A stretch of 62,564 nucleotides of DNA from positions 1 to 62,564 of the forward strand of contig CALQCC020000026.1 of the NCBI GenBank assembly GCA_943328975.2, read 5' to 3'. Position 1 is the stretch's first letter, and each line of letters begins with the position of its first letter. The notes beneath the pieces were generated by a model, which was given only the letters and a program-made list of their open reading frames with translations, was not told the DNA's origin and searched no databases. This document shows, piece after piece, positions 50,134 through 58,862 of the stretch. The position numbers and the translations under genes were made by a program. Source of the stretch: Bordetella parapertussis. Lineage in GTDB: Bacteria > Acidobacteriota > Terriglobia > Bryobacterales > Bryobacteraceae.

Positions 50134-51546
50134 TTGTCCGAAACGCCCGCACTTTCCCCTTCCACGTCTTGGTGGGCCGCCCTGCGCGACTCTATCCGAG
50201 GCGTTCATCACGACTACACAGCTGGTAGCCTGAACCGGGCGATCGTGCTCCTCGCCGTACCCATGGTGCTGGAGATGTGCATGGAGTCGTTGTTCGGACT
50301 GGTGGACGTCTTTTGGGTGGCTCGCTTGGGTGCCGATGCGATCGCCACCGTCGGCCTTACCGAAACCGGACTCACGCTGGTGTTTGTCATCGCCATCGGA
50401 CTGAGCGTAGGCGCGGCTGCCGTGGTCGCTCGGCGTATCGGAGAAAAAGACCACGCCGGTGCTGGCGTCGCGTCGATTCAAGCCATCCTGATGGGCCTGG
50501 CGATCTCCACCGTTGTTGCAATCATCGGTTTTATCTTCGCACCCGACCTGCTCCGCGTACTTGGCGGATCGGAGAGCGTGGTCCGTACAGGCACGAACTA
50601 CACGCGCATCATTTTGTCCGGTAGCGCGACCGTGTTCCTGCTGTTCCTGATCAACGCGGTGTTCCGAGGCGCGGGTGACGCTGCGGTCGCGATGCGTGTG
50701 TTGTGGCTCGCGAACATCGTCAATATCTGCCTGAACCCGTTCCTCATTTTCGGCTGGGGTCCGTTCCCCGAACTCGGTGTCGCTGGCTCAGCTGTTGGCA
50801 CAACCATTGGACGGGGCGTCGGCGTCGCGTTTCAGCTTTGGATTCTCTTCACTGGCCGCAGCCGCATCTCAGTGCGTGCGAGCCAGATCCGCGTCGATTT
50901 CAGCGTCATGGCGAGGATGCTGCGACTCTCACTCACGGCCATGTTCCAGTACTTGGTCCAGATGGCGTCTTGGATCGGCGTGGTCCGCATCATCGCCGGA
51001 TTCTCCAGCGCGGCCGTCGCGGGCAACACGCTGGCGATCAAAATCGTCCTGTTCGCGATTCTCCCCAGTTGGGGTATGAGCAACGCCGCCGCAACTCTGG
51101 TCGGTCAAAACCTCGGCGCCAAAAAACCCGAGCGCGCCGAACAGGCCGTCTGGCGCACTGGCCTCTTCAACATGCTGTTCCTGGGAACCATTAGCGTCGT
51201 CTTCGTCGCTTTCGCCGAACCCATCATCCACATGTTCACCACGGATGCCGATGTGGTCCCCATCGCCGTTCGCGGCCTGCGAATGCTGGCCTTCGGCAAC
51301 GTGTCCTACGCCTACGGCATGGTGCTGACAGCTGCCTTCAATGGAGCGGGCGACACATTGACGCCGACTCTTCTGAATTTGATCTGCTTCTGGCTGGTCC
51401 AGATCCCGCTCGCCTACTACCTGGCGATCCCCTTCGGCATGGGCCCCACCGGCGCGTGGGCCGCAATATTAACGGCGGATACGCTGCTCGCGATATCCGC
51501 CGTTGTGTTGTTCCATCGTGGAAAGTGGAAAGGGACAATCCTGTAG
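50134..51546 (+). CDS. MATE-family efflux transporter
   Basis: 470 residues with about twelve helices in two pseudo-symmetric halves. Family features: IVLLAVPMVLEMCMESLFGLVDVFWVARLGADA-like entry near residues 30-62, VNICLNPFLIFGWGPFP (about 195) and LLNLICFWLVQIPLAYYLAIPFG near the C-terminus. MATE pumps expel drugs and toxic organic cations with Na+ or H+ antiport. The TTG start has no close Shine-Dalgarno. Upstream inverted repeats may be a repressor site. No TetR gene is adjacent. Confidence 0.9.
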   Translation: MSETPALSPSTSWWAALRDSIRGVHHDYTAGSLNRAIVLLAVPMVLEMCMESLFGLVDVFWVARLGADAIATVGLTETGLTLVFVIAIGLSVGAAAVVARRIGEKDHAGAGVASIQAILMGLAISTVVAIIGFIFAPDLLRVLGGSESVVRTGTNYTRIILSGSATVFLLFLINAVFRGAGDAAVAMRVLWLANIVNICLNPFLIFGWGPFPELGVAGSAVGTTIGRGVGVAFQLWILFTGRSRISVRASQIRVDFSVMARMLRLSLTAMFQYLVQMASWIGVVRIIAGFSSAAVAGNTLAIKIVLFAILPSWGMSNAAATLVGQNLGAKKPERAEQAVWRTGLFNMLFLGTISVVFVAFAEPIIHMFTTDADVVPIAVRGLRMLAFGNVSYAYGMVLTAAFNGAGDTLTPTLLNLICFWLVQIPLAYYLAIPFGMGPTGAWAAILTADTLLAISAVVLFHRGKWKGTIL

Positions 51547-51552
51547 GTAATT

Positions 51553-51565
51553 GGTGTCAGACACC
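51553..51565. repeat. GGTGTCAGACACC palindrome, copy 2
   Basis: Identical to 38746-38758 and also between convergent genes: seven bases after the MATE stop and 11 before the DegP stop. Confidence 0.7.
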
Positions 51566-51576
51566 TCAAATCCCGA

Positions 51577-53070
51577 TTACCGGGGCTGGACTGTCACGAA
51601 GTGCCGAGCCGAGCCCTTCTGCGTACCTCGATCGCTGCTGCTCTCTACATAGAGCAACAGCGGTTCCGTGGCCGACCGCACCAGTTTCTGGAATTCCGCC
51701 GGATCGCTCACAGCCTTGCGATTCACTTCGAGGATGATATCGCCCGACCGCAGTCCCGCCTCTTCGGCAGCGCTACCCTGCGCCACGTCCGTGATCACCA
51801 AGCCCGTCGTACGGCCGCGCCCAGACCGTGACGCAGGTTCTACCGACACGCCCAGCCGCGGACCGTCCGAGCTGGCCGGACCCGATCCACTCGACGCGCG
51901 TTCCTGTCCCGGTTGCGCACCGAGCACCACACTCACATCGCGTTCTGATCCATCGCGGAAGATTTTCAGCTTTGCCGTCGATTGAGGATTCATCGCCGCA
52001 ATCCGTACCCGCAGGTCCGCCGAATCTGTTACTCGGGTGCCGTTGATTTCCGTCACGATGTCACCCGCCTTCAACCCCGCACGATCCGCTGGGCTTTCCG
52101 GATTGACGTCGCTAATCAGCGCGCCTCGCGCCCCGCCAGTCAAGCCAAACTGCTTCGCCATGGCCGCGTTCACCGACTGGATCGTCACACCCATGAAGCC
52201 GCGCGAGACTTTGCCGTGCTTCACAATTTGATCCATTACGTGTTGGGCCATCTTCGCCGGAACTGCAAAGCCAACGCCTTGATTCCCGCCACTGCGGCTC
52301 AGAATCGCCGTGTTGATGCCGATCAATTCTCCCTTCAGATTCACCAGCGCGCCACCCGAGTTGCCGGGGTTGATCGCCGCGTCGGTCTGGATGAAGTCTT
52401 CGTAGTCTTCGATCTGTTCCGGCGTGTTGCGATGCGTGGCGCCCACGATGCCCATGGTCACCGTCTGGCCCACTCCGAAAGGATTCCCCATGGCCAGCAC
52501 AATGTCGCCTACCTGTACACCGTCAGATTGACCGAAATCCACGTGCGGCAGATTGGTCGCCTCGATTTTCACGACGGCGATATCGGACTGTGCATCCTTG
52601 CCGGTAACCTTCGCTGTGAATTCGCGCCCGTCCCCGAGGGTAACTTTCACTTCATCCGCACCATCCACGACGTGATTGTTGGTAACGATGTAACCGTCCG
52701 GCGTCGTAATCACACCAGATCCCAGTCCCTGCCGCGGTCCTTGCGGGACATCAAACGGTACGGCTCCGTTGCCAAAGAACTGTCGCAGGTCGAACCCATC
52801 CGGGAGGTTCGGCTGTCCGCGCTGCACTTCCACTCGCCGAGCGTTTGTCGTCGACGTGATGCTCACCACCGCGGGTTGTACCTTCTTCACGACGGCACCA
52901 AATCCCGCTCTAAAAGAAACCTCCGGTTCCGCCGAAGATTGCGCCGCAGCCGAAACATGCTGGTAACTAAAAGGAAATTGGCCTGTTTTGGCCGTGACCC
53001 AAGCGCCTGCTACTGCGCCGACGGCCACCAATGCCGCGCCTGCCAGAATGGACCGATTTCGATAATTCAT
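51577..53070 (-). CDS. DegP/DegQ-type (Do family) periplasmic serine protease
   Basis: 497 residues. N-terminal signal anchor (about 8-25). Trypsin-like domain with catalytic His133 (TNNHVV), Asp163 (SDIAVV) and Ser238 (GNSGGA). Two PDZ domains follow: about 275-375 (GFMGVTIQSVN) and about 405-490 (LGVSVEPASR), separated by a Ser/Gly linker. HtrA-type proteases degrade and refold envelope proteins. ATG 53070 has AAGGAGAG about ten bases upstream. Divergent from the small membrane protein gene. Confidence 0.94.
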   Translation of the reverse strand: MNYRNRSILAGAALVAVGAVAGAWVTAKTGQFPFSYQHVSAAAQSSAEPEVSFRAGFGAVVKKVQPAVVSITSTTNARRVEVQRGQPNLPDGFDLRQFFGNGAVPFDVPQGPRQGLGSGVITTPDGYIVTNNHVVDGADEVKVTLGDGREFTAKVTGKDAQSDIAVVKIEATNLPHVDFGQSDGVQVGDIVLAMGNPFGVGQTVTMGIVGATHRNTPEQIEDYEDFIQTDAAINPGNSGGALVNLKGELIGINTAILSRSGGNQGVGFAVPAKMAQHVMDQIVKHGKVSRGFMGVTIQSVNAAMAKQFGLTGGARGALISDVNPESPADRAGLKAGDIVTEINGTRVTDSADLRVRIAAMNPQSTAKLKIFRDGSERDVSVVLGAQPGQERASSGSGPASSDGPRLGVSVEPASRSGRGRTTGLVITDVAQGSAAEEAGLRSGDIILEVNRKAVSDPAEFQKLVRSATEPLLLYVESSSDRGTQKGSARHFVTVQPR

Positions 53071-53195
53071 AGGTTGAATGACTCTCCTTACAGCAATCGA
53101 CGGAGGACTTCGAAAAACGTTTCGTGTGGTTCCTGCAGATTTTTTGTTGAACCTTTTCCGCCACCACAGCGTCTAATTCATTGAAAGAGGAAATA

Positions 53196-53420
53196 ATGTC
53201 ATCGATCCGAAAAGCCTCACCGTTTGTAGTGGGCACGATTGCCTTAACCGTTTTAGCCGCTACGTTGCGCGCGTTCCTGAATCACGAAATCGGCAGCTTG
53301 GCGCTGTTGGTCGCCTCGCAAATCTCGCTGTTGTCTTTGTTCTTTGCTCCTCCGGTCTTGGCCGAGGTTCGCGATCGGCAGACTCTCTCCGTCTATCGCG
53401 CTATGTACACCGGCCGCTAA
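53196..53420 (+). CDS. small membrane protein
   Basis: 74 residues with two hydrophobic segments (about 10-26 and 32-55), no named family. ATG 53196 is preceded by AGAGGAA at normal distance, so it is preferred to the TTG 15 bases upstream. It sits between degP (divergent) and the heptose adenylyltransferase gene; a 13-bp hairpin follows. Confidence 0.6.
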   Translation: MSSIRKASPFVVGTIALTVLAATLRAFLNHEIGSLALLVASQISLLSLFFAPPVLAEVRDRQTLSVYRAMYTGR

Positions 53421-53431
53421 TGCCCAGTAGA

Positions 53432-53465
53432 ATGAGGGAGACGGATCCTCCGCCGTCTCTCTCAT
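53432..53465 (+). promoter_or_regulatory. 13-bp hairpin covering the start codon of the next gene
   Basis: ATGAGGGAGACGG (53432-53444) pairs with CCGTCTCTCTCAT (53453-53465) with one G-T pair and an eight-base loop. The right arm contains the first two bases of ATG 53464. No U tract follows, so it is either a terminator for the small gene or a translation switch. Confidence 0.55.
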
Positions 53466-53937
53466 GGGCATCTTCTATACTCGACCCGAACTCGTGCGCG
53501 AACGCGCCTCTTGGCGTATTGCTGGCAAGACCGTAGTCTTCACCAACGGCTGCTACGATATCCTCCACCCCGGCCACATCCGCCTGCTCGAACGCTCCCG
53601 CTCAGAAGGTGACATTCTCATCCTCGCGCTCAACACCGACGCTAGCGTGGCCCGTCTTAAGGGACCATCCCGCCCCTTGATCTCCGAAGAGGACCGCGCA
53701 GCGATGGCACTGGCATTGGAGTCAGTCGACGCTGTCACGTTCTTCGACGAAGACACCCCGCGGGAACTCATCGCGGACGTCCTGCCCGACATCTTGATTA
53801 AAGGTGCCGATTGGGCCCACTTCATCGCCGGGCGCGAGGAAGTCGAAGCCGCGGGCGGCAAGGTGATGGCACTCTCTCTCGAACCCGGCTTCTCGACCAC
53901 TAACATCGAGAAGGAACTCTTGGCCCGTATTCCGTGA
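53464..53937 (+). CDS. D-glycero-beta-D-manno-heptose 1-phosphate adenylyltransferase (HldE C-domain type)
   Basis: 157 residues, nucleotidyltransferase superfamily. TNGCYDILHPGHIRLLE (about 26-42) has the HxGH catalytic site, then NTDASVARLKGPSRPL, ISEEDRAAMALALE (about 72) and DILIKGADW (about 113). STTNI near the end completes it. It activates heptose phosphate as ADP-heptose for LPS core; no kinase domain is attached (stand-alone RfaE2). The start codon is inside a hairpin and lacks a Shine-Dalgarno. Its stop overlaps the mfd GTG by four bases. Confidence 0.88.
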   Translation: MGIFYTRPELVRERASWRIAGKTVVFTNGCYDILHPGHIRLLERSRSEGDILILALNTDASVARLKGPSRPLISEEDRAAMALALESVDAVTFFDEDTPRELIADVLPDILIKGADWAHFIAGREEVEAAGGKVMALSLEPGFSTTNIEKELLARIP

Positions 53938-56900
53938 CCCACCCGGCGGTCCGCGACCTCTTCCAAACTCTCTCGCGGCAGCCCGCATTCCAGGACCTCA
54001 TTGCGCGCGTGCTACGCCATGAACCCGGACCGTATTCGCTGGCTGGACTTACGCCCACGGCAAAGGCCCTCTACGCGGTGCTGTTGTGGCAACTCACGGA
54101 GCGCCCCCTCATCCTGATTGCGGATGGCAACCAACGCGCGGAAAACCTCGCCGAACTCGCCGAAACATTTTTCAACCTACTTGTAGGACGTCCGGAAGCC
54201 GGACGCCCCGTGCTGCTGCCTGCCTTCGACGTCTTACCCGGACAGCGTCTTTCGCCCCATTCCGAAATCAGCGAGCAGCGCGCCATTGGGTTGTTCCGCC
54301 TGTCTAACGGGCACTCGCCCATCACCATCGCCCCGGTAGCGGCTGCTCTGGTGCGCACCCAGGACGCCAACTACTATGGCCGCCTGTCGCTCACTCTCCG
54401 TAAGGGCGAAGAGCTTCCTTTGGAGATGATCGAGGCGCATCTGCAATCGATCGGCTACGAACGCCGCGACCCTGTGGAGATGGTCGGCGAATATTCCATC
54501 CGCGGCGGCATCGTCGACGTCTTCGGCGCAGAGAGCGCCCAGCCCCTGCGCGTGGAATTCTTCGGCGATGAAATTGAATCCATCCGCCGCTTCGATGTTC
54601 AATCGCAGCGCAGCGTACTCAAAGTCCAGGAAGCCGAGATCCTCCCGCTGAGGGAACAACCGCAAACCGACGATCACCATCCCGGTTGGGAGTTCTCCGC
54701 CGCGTTGGAACAACCCCGCGAGCGCTCCGTATTCGATCTTGCCCCCAACGCCCTCGTGCTGCTCGACGAGCCGGAAGACATCGTCACAGCGTCCGAACGC
54801 CTATGGAAACGGTTGGTCCAACTTCAACCCGATCGTGAATTCGAAGCAGCAGCCAACTTCTTCACCTGGCCCGAGCTAGTAGAGCGTGCGTCGTCGCACA
54901 CCCAAGTGAGCTTCCGCGAACTCCACTTGGGAGCCGACGCGCCCCACATCGCCAGCCGCCCGTCGCTGGTCTTCCAAGGCAACATGCAAGTCGCCGTCGC
55001 CGAAGCTAAGACCCTAGTCGACAAAGGAAGCCGCGTAGCCTTCTTCGCGCCCTCCAACGGAGAACTCGAACGTCTGGCGGACATCCTCCGGGAATATTCA
55101 GTTCCCTTCTCTCTCGGCCTTGCACCCAACGAAGCCGCCTCGCCATACCTTGCAGAGCGCGCCTATCTCGCGGGACCCATCGCCAGCACCTATCTTGTAA
55201 AAGGCCTAGTTCGCAAAGGCACCGTCTTCCCAGAAGCAAATATCGCGTTCATCGGCTCCGAGGATTTGTTCGGTTCTTCGGACATGGTCGCGCAGCCCGG
55301 CGGCATCAACAAAACCGCGGCCTCGGCCTTCGCCACTGATCTCGCGGATCTCAAACCGGGCGACTACGTCGTCCACACGCAACACGGCGTCGGCAAATTT
55401 GTCGCCATCAAGGAAATCGTTCAAGGCGAACTCAAGGGCGACTTCATGTTGCTCGAATACGCCAACGAAGCCAAGCTCTACGTCCCCCTCACTCGACTCG
55501 ACTTGGTCGAAAAATATCGCGGAGCAGGCGAAGCCACGCCGCACATCGACAAGCTTGGCGGTACCACCTGGACCGCCCGCAAGTCCCGCGTCAAAGCGAA
55601 AATGCGCGACATGGCGGACGAGCTCCTGAAGCTCTACGCCGAACGCCGCATCACCGAAGGCGTCGCGCTCTCACCCGATTCCAACTGGCAACGCGAATTC
55701 GAAGATGCGTTTGAGTTTACGGAAACCAAGGACCAATTGAACGCGGTCAAGGAAATCAAACGCGACCTGGAATCGCCGCATCCCATGGACCGCCTGCTAT
55801 GCGGCGACGTGGGTTTCGGCAAAACCGAAGTTGCCATGCGTGCCGCTTTCAAGGCACTGGGCGATGGCAAACAAGTAGCCGTCCTTGCGCCCACCACGGT
55901 ACTCGCGTTCCAGCATTACCAGACCTTCAAACGCCGCTTCGCCGCCTTCCCGGTGAACATCGCGATGTTTTCGCGCCTTACCTCCGCCAAAGAGATGGCA
56001 GACAATCTAGAGAAGCTCGCTAATGGCCAAGTGGATATCGCCATCGGCACGCACCGCCTCATCTCCAAGGACATCCGTTTCAGCGACCTCGGCATCCTGA
56101 TCATCGACGAAGAACAGCGTTTCGGGGTCGCCCACAAAGAACGCCTGAAGCAAATGCGCAAGAACGTCCACGTGCTGGCTATGAGCGCCACGCCGATTCC
56201 GCGCACATTGCATATGTCTTTGCTAGGCATCCGCGATATGAGCGTGATCGAGACGCCACCCAAGGATCGTCTCGCCATCCACACCGTCGTCGCTCATTTC
56301 AACGACGACCTGGTGAAGACCGCCATCGAGCAGGAACTCTCGCGCGGCGGACAGGTCTACTTCATCCACAACCGCGTCGAGTCGATCTTCTCCCGTGCCG
56401 CGTACCTGCAAGAACTGATGCCGAACATCCGCATCGGCGTCGGTCATGGGCAGATGGGTGAGAAAGAACTCGAGCGAGTCCTCCTCGGCTTCATGCATCA
56501 CGAGTTCGATGTTTTCGTCTCAACCACCATCGTCGAAAACGGGCTGGACATCCCTCTCGCCAACACCATGATCATCGAACACGCCGAACGCCACGGCTTA
56601 TCCGAACTCTACCAACTCCGCGGCCGGGTCGGCCGGTCCAATCGCCGAGCCTACGCCTACCTGTTGGTCCCCGCCGATACCGAATTGAGCGAGATCGCCC
56701 GGAAGCGCCTGGCTGCTTTACGCGAATTCTCAGACCTCGGTGCCGGCTTCAAGATCGCAGCCCTCGACCTGGAACTGCGCGGCGCAGGCAACATCCTCAG
56801 CGGTGAACAACACGGCCACATCGCCTCGGTCGGCTTCGATACCTACCTGCGCCTGCTGGACGAAACCGTCCGCGAGCTCAAGGGCGAAGAGGCTCCGCTC

Positions 56901-57341
56901 GAAATTCATTCCACGCTGAACCTCGGCCTCGACATCCGCATCCCGTCGAACTACATCACCGACGATCAGCAACGCCTGCGAGCTTACAAAAAGATCGCGG
57001 ACGTCCGCGAAGACGAACATGCCGACACGGCCCGCGCCGAACTCACCGATCGCTACGGAGCCCTCCCCGATGCCGTCGACAATTTGATTCGCTTCGCCCA
57101 GCTCAAAGGCACTGCCCAACGCTTGGCGATCGAAGCCGTCGACCGCCGAGGCAGTTGGCTGAACATCAAGTTCCATCCCGGCTCCCGCATCGAACCGTCG
57201 CGTCTGATGGCACTGATGGAATCCAGGCCAGGAGCCCAATTCACCCCTGCGGGCGTTTTGCGTATCCCTCTGACGACCGTCTCCGACGTGCCGGCTGTCG
57301 TGCTGGATCAATTGAAGGGAACATTCGCAAGCCTGGCGTAA
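53934..57341 (+). CDS. mfd: transcription-repair coupling factor Mfd
   Basis: 1135 residues, full length. N-terminal UvrB-like domains (1-about 330), RNA-polymerase-interaction domain with GDYVVHTQHGVGKF (about 477), superfamily 2 translocase domains: Walker A LLCGDVGFGKTE (about 622), IGTHRLIS (about 703), DEEQRFGV (about 724), MSATPIPRTL (about 745), the TRG-like FVSTTIVENGLDIP (about 861), QLRGRVGR (about 896), and the C-terminal TRCF domain. It removes stalled polymerase and recruits UvrA. GTG start in GTGA overlap. Confidence 0.97.
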   Translation: MTHPAVRDLFQTLSRQPAFQDLIARVLRHEPGPYSLAGLTPTAKALYAVLLWQLTERPLILIADGNQRAENLAELAETFFNLLVGRPEAGRPVLLPAFDVLPGQRLSPHSEISEQRAIGLFRLSNGHSPITIAPVAAALVRTQDANYYGRLSLTLRKGEELPLEMIEAHLQSIGYERRDPVEMVGEYSIRGGIVDVFGAESAQPLRVEFFGDEIESIRRFDVQSQRSVLKVQEAEILPLREQPQTDDHHPGWEFSAALEQPRERSVFDLAPNALVLLDEPEDIVTASERLWKRLVQLQPDREFEAAANFFTWPELVERASSHTQVSFRELHLGADAPHIASRPSLVFQGNMQVAVAEAKTLVDKGSRVAFFAPSNGELERLADILREYSVPFSLGLAPNEAASPYLAERAYLAGPIASTYLVKGLVRKGTVFPEANIAFIGSEDLFGSSDMVAQPGGINKTAASAFATDLADLKPGDYVVHTQHGVGKFVAIKEIVQGELKGDFMLLEYANEAKLYVPLTRLDLVEKYRGAGEATPHIDKLGGTTWTARKSRVKAKMRDMADELLKLYAERRITEGVALSPDSNWQREFEDAFEFTETKDQLNAVKEIKRDLESPHPMDRLLCGDVGFGKTEVAMRAAFKALGDGKQVAVLAPTTVLAFQHYQTFKRRFAAFPVNIAMFSRLTSAKEMADNLEKLANGQVDIAIGTHRLISKDIRFSDLGILIIDEEQRFGVAHKERLKQMRKNVHVLAMSATPIPRTLHMSLLGIRDMSVIETPPKDRLAIHTVVAHFNDDLVKTAIEQELSRGGQVYFIHNRVESIFSRAAYLQELMPNIRIGVGHGQMGEKELERVLLGFMHHEFDVFVSTTIVENGLDIPLANTMIIEHAERHGLSELYQLRGRVGRSNRRAYAYLLVPADTELSEIARKRLAALREFSDLGAGFKIAALDLELRGAGNILSGEQHGHIASVGFDTYLRLLDETVRELKGEEAPLEIHSTLNLGLDIRIPSNYITDDQQRLRAYKKIADVREDEHADTARAELTDRYGALPDAVDNLIRFAQLKGTAQRLAIEAVDRRGSWLNIKFHPGSRIEPSRLMALMESRPGAQFTPAGVLRIPLTTVSDVPAVVLDQLKGTFASLA

Positions 57342-57344
57342 CGT

Positions 57345-57374
57345 TGGACACCTTAGGCCAGAGTAAGGTGTTCG
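57345..57374 (+). terminator. hairpin after mfd
   Basis: TGGACACCTTA (57345-57355) and TAAGGTGTTCG (57364-57374): an 11-bp stem with two G-U pairs and an eight-base loop, three bases after the stop. No U tract, so it may be a factor-aided terminator. Confidence 0.45.
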
Positions 57375-57416
57375 CCCTCTGTCGGACTACGCACCAACTT
57401 ACGATCAACCTTATGG

Positions 57417-58718
57417 ATGTCCAACTTCATGCCCCAATCGGAGACTCTTCGTGTGGGTTACTCCACACGTTCTAAAATCGTGGTCGCGCTCGCGGCATGT
57501 TTCTGTTGGCTGCTGACCTACTCGACGTTTGCCGCCGGTAGTTCGCCCATCATCGTCCTTCTACCCCTAGCGTTTTCGTTCCTTGTGAGCGGACTGCTAT
57601 TCCTGACGTTTCGCAGCGGCTATACGGCGAACGAAGGCATACTCCGCCACACCACGTGGAAAGGACACACGAACTACCTTCGTCCGGACTTTTTAGGATC
57701 TGAAGCCGTCGCCGATAAGCGCGGGAAACCGGGCATTCTACTCCGCTTCAAAACCGGCGTGCTCCTGCTTTCAGAGACGCAAGGTTGTTCCGATCCGAAG
57801 GCCATCCAGACGTTCCTGGAAGCGGCCTGGAAGCTCACGGCGACCGACTACCGCAGAGAACCGGCAGGACCCGTGCAGACCAATCTAGTGCTGGAGTACG
57901 AAAACACACACCTGGTGGTGCTCGGCTTCGCGACCATCCTGCTATCGCTGGTGGCCTCCCTCGGCCCGATGTTTTGGGCCACGGCGATTCTTGCGTTCTT
58001 CACCGGACGGACCTTCCACCGCATTTACAGTTGCCAACGCATCACCACCGATAACGAGGGGATCACGATTTCCAGACCCTTTCAGCCGAAGCTTAAAATC
58101 GGCTGGCACAAGGTTGCTTCCGTGAGCTATTGGTACTCGTTGGTACACGGCGGCATGCTCATCTCGGATGGCACCAACAGCATCCGCGTGTATCGTTGGG
58201 TCCAGAACTATCCCCGTTTCAACCGCCTGCTGCAAGACCAGGTCCCGGCCGCGAGCTTCCCCGTTCCCGAAGAATTGCCGTGGACGATCTCTCTGAATCG
58301 GCGCAACCAATCCAGTTGGCTGGTCCTATTGGTAACCGCGGGGATTTCGTTGTGGCTGGTTATTCAAGGAGCTTGGCCGGCTGCGTTGATCCTCTTCGCC
58401 GTTCCCGCGCTCACGTTGTTGTTCACCATGCTCGCCTCCGGCCGTAAGATGGAGGTCGACAAAGAAGAAATACGGGTGACCGAAAAGAAGTTCTTCTCCG
58501 AAACCACCCGGAGCTATCTCAAGGCGGACCTCGAAGACATGCGTCTGGGGCGTCAGTTGACTGCGGGCGGACTCTGGTTGCGGTTCAAGCATGAACGACT
58601 GGAAATCGGGAACTTGGATTCCGCCTGCGCTCCGGAAGAGATCCTGGCCGTATTGCGCCGCGAGTGGCAGTGGGACGCAACCAGCGCGAAGACATCCTCT
58701 GACTTCCGAGCCGCCTAG
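57417..58718 (+). CDS. membrane protein with three TM-hairpin/PH-like modules
   Basis: 433 residues. Three repeating modules, each with a pair of membrane helices and a beta-rich domain closed by an amphipathic helix: helices about 24-66 then beta 70-140 ending QTFLEAAW; helices about 162-195 then 200-275 ending NRLLQDQV; helices about 295-335 then 340-420 ending ILAVLRREW. This resembles the bacterial PH (DUF304/YdbT) architecture. No named family was proven. ATG 57417 was chosen, ATG 57429 is possible. Function unknown. Confidence 0.65.
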   Translation: MSNFMPQSETLRVGYSTRSKIVVALAACFCWLLTYSTFAAGSSPIIVLLPLAFSFLVSGLLFLTFRSGYTANEGILRHTTWKGHTNYLRPDFLGSEAVADKRGKPGILLRFKTGVLLLSETQGCSDPKAIQTFLEAAWKLTATDYRREPAGPVQTNLVLEYENTHLVVLGFATILLSLVASLGPMFWATAILAFFTGRTFHRIYSCQRITTDNEGITISRPFQPKLKIGWHKVASVSYWYSLVHGGMLISDGTNSIRVYRWVQNYPRFNRLLQDQVPAASFPVPEELPWTISLNRRNQSSWLVLLVTAGISLWLVIQGAWPAALILFAVPALTLLFTMLASGRKMEVDKEEIRVTEKKFFSETTRSYLKADLEDMRLGRQLTAGGLWLRFKHERLEIGNLDSACAPEEILAVLRREWQWDATSAKTSSDFRAA

Positions 58719-58862
58719 CCTCCGGACGAGGATTTACGCTACACTCTGAGTGACCAATTCGCTACGCTGCGCAACGGTCACCCAAGCCTGTCCTTCTCAG
58801 TAGCCTCGTTGCCTGTTTCATAGTCCCGCACTTTTGTCAGGACTTCAGTCAATGGAGGCGCG

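Noticed and set aside
51982-53184. 400-codon open frame antisense to the DegP gene
   Set aside because: Arg/His-rich mirror of a firmly identified protease; no ribosome-binding site.
58750-58781. GTGACC/GGTCAC inverted repeat after the PH-like membrane protein gene
   Set aside because: Only six pairs, a 20-base loop and no T tract; too weak to call a terminator.
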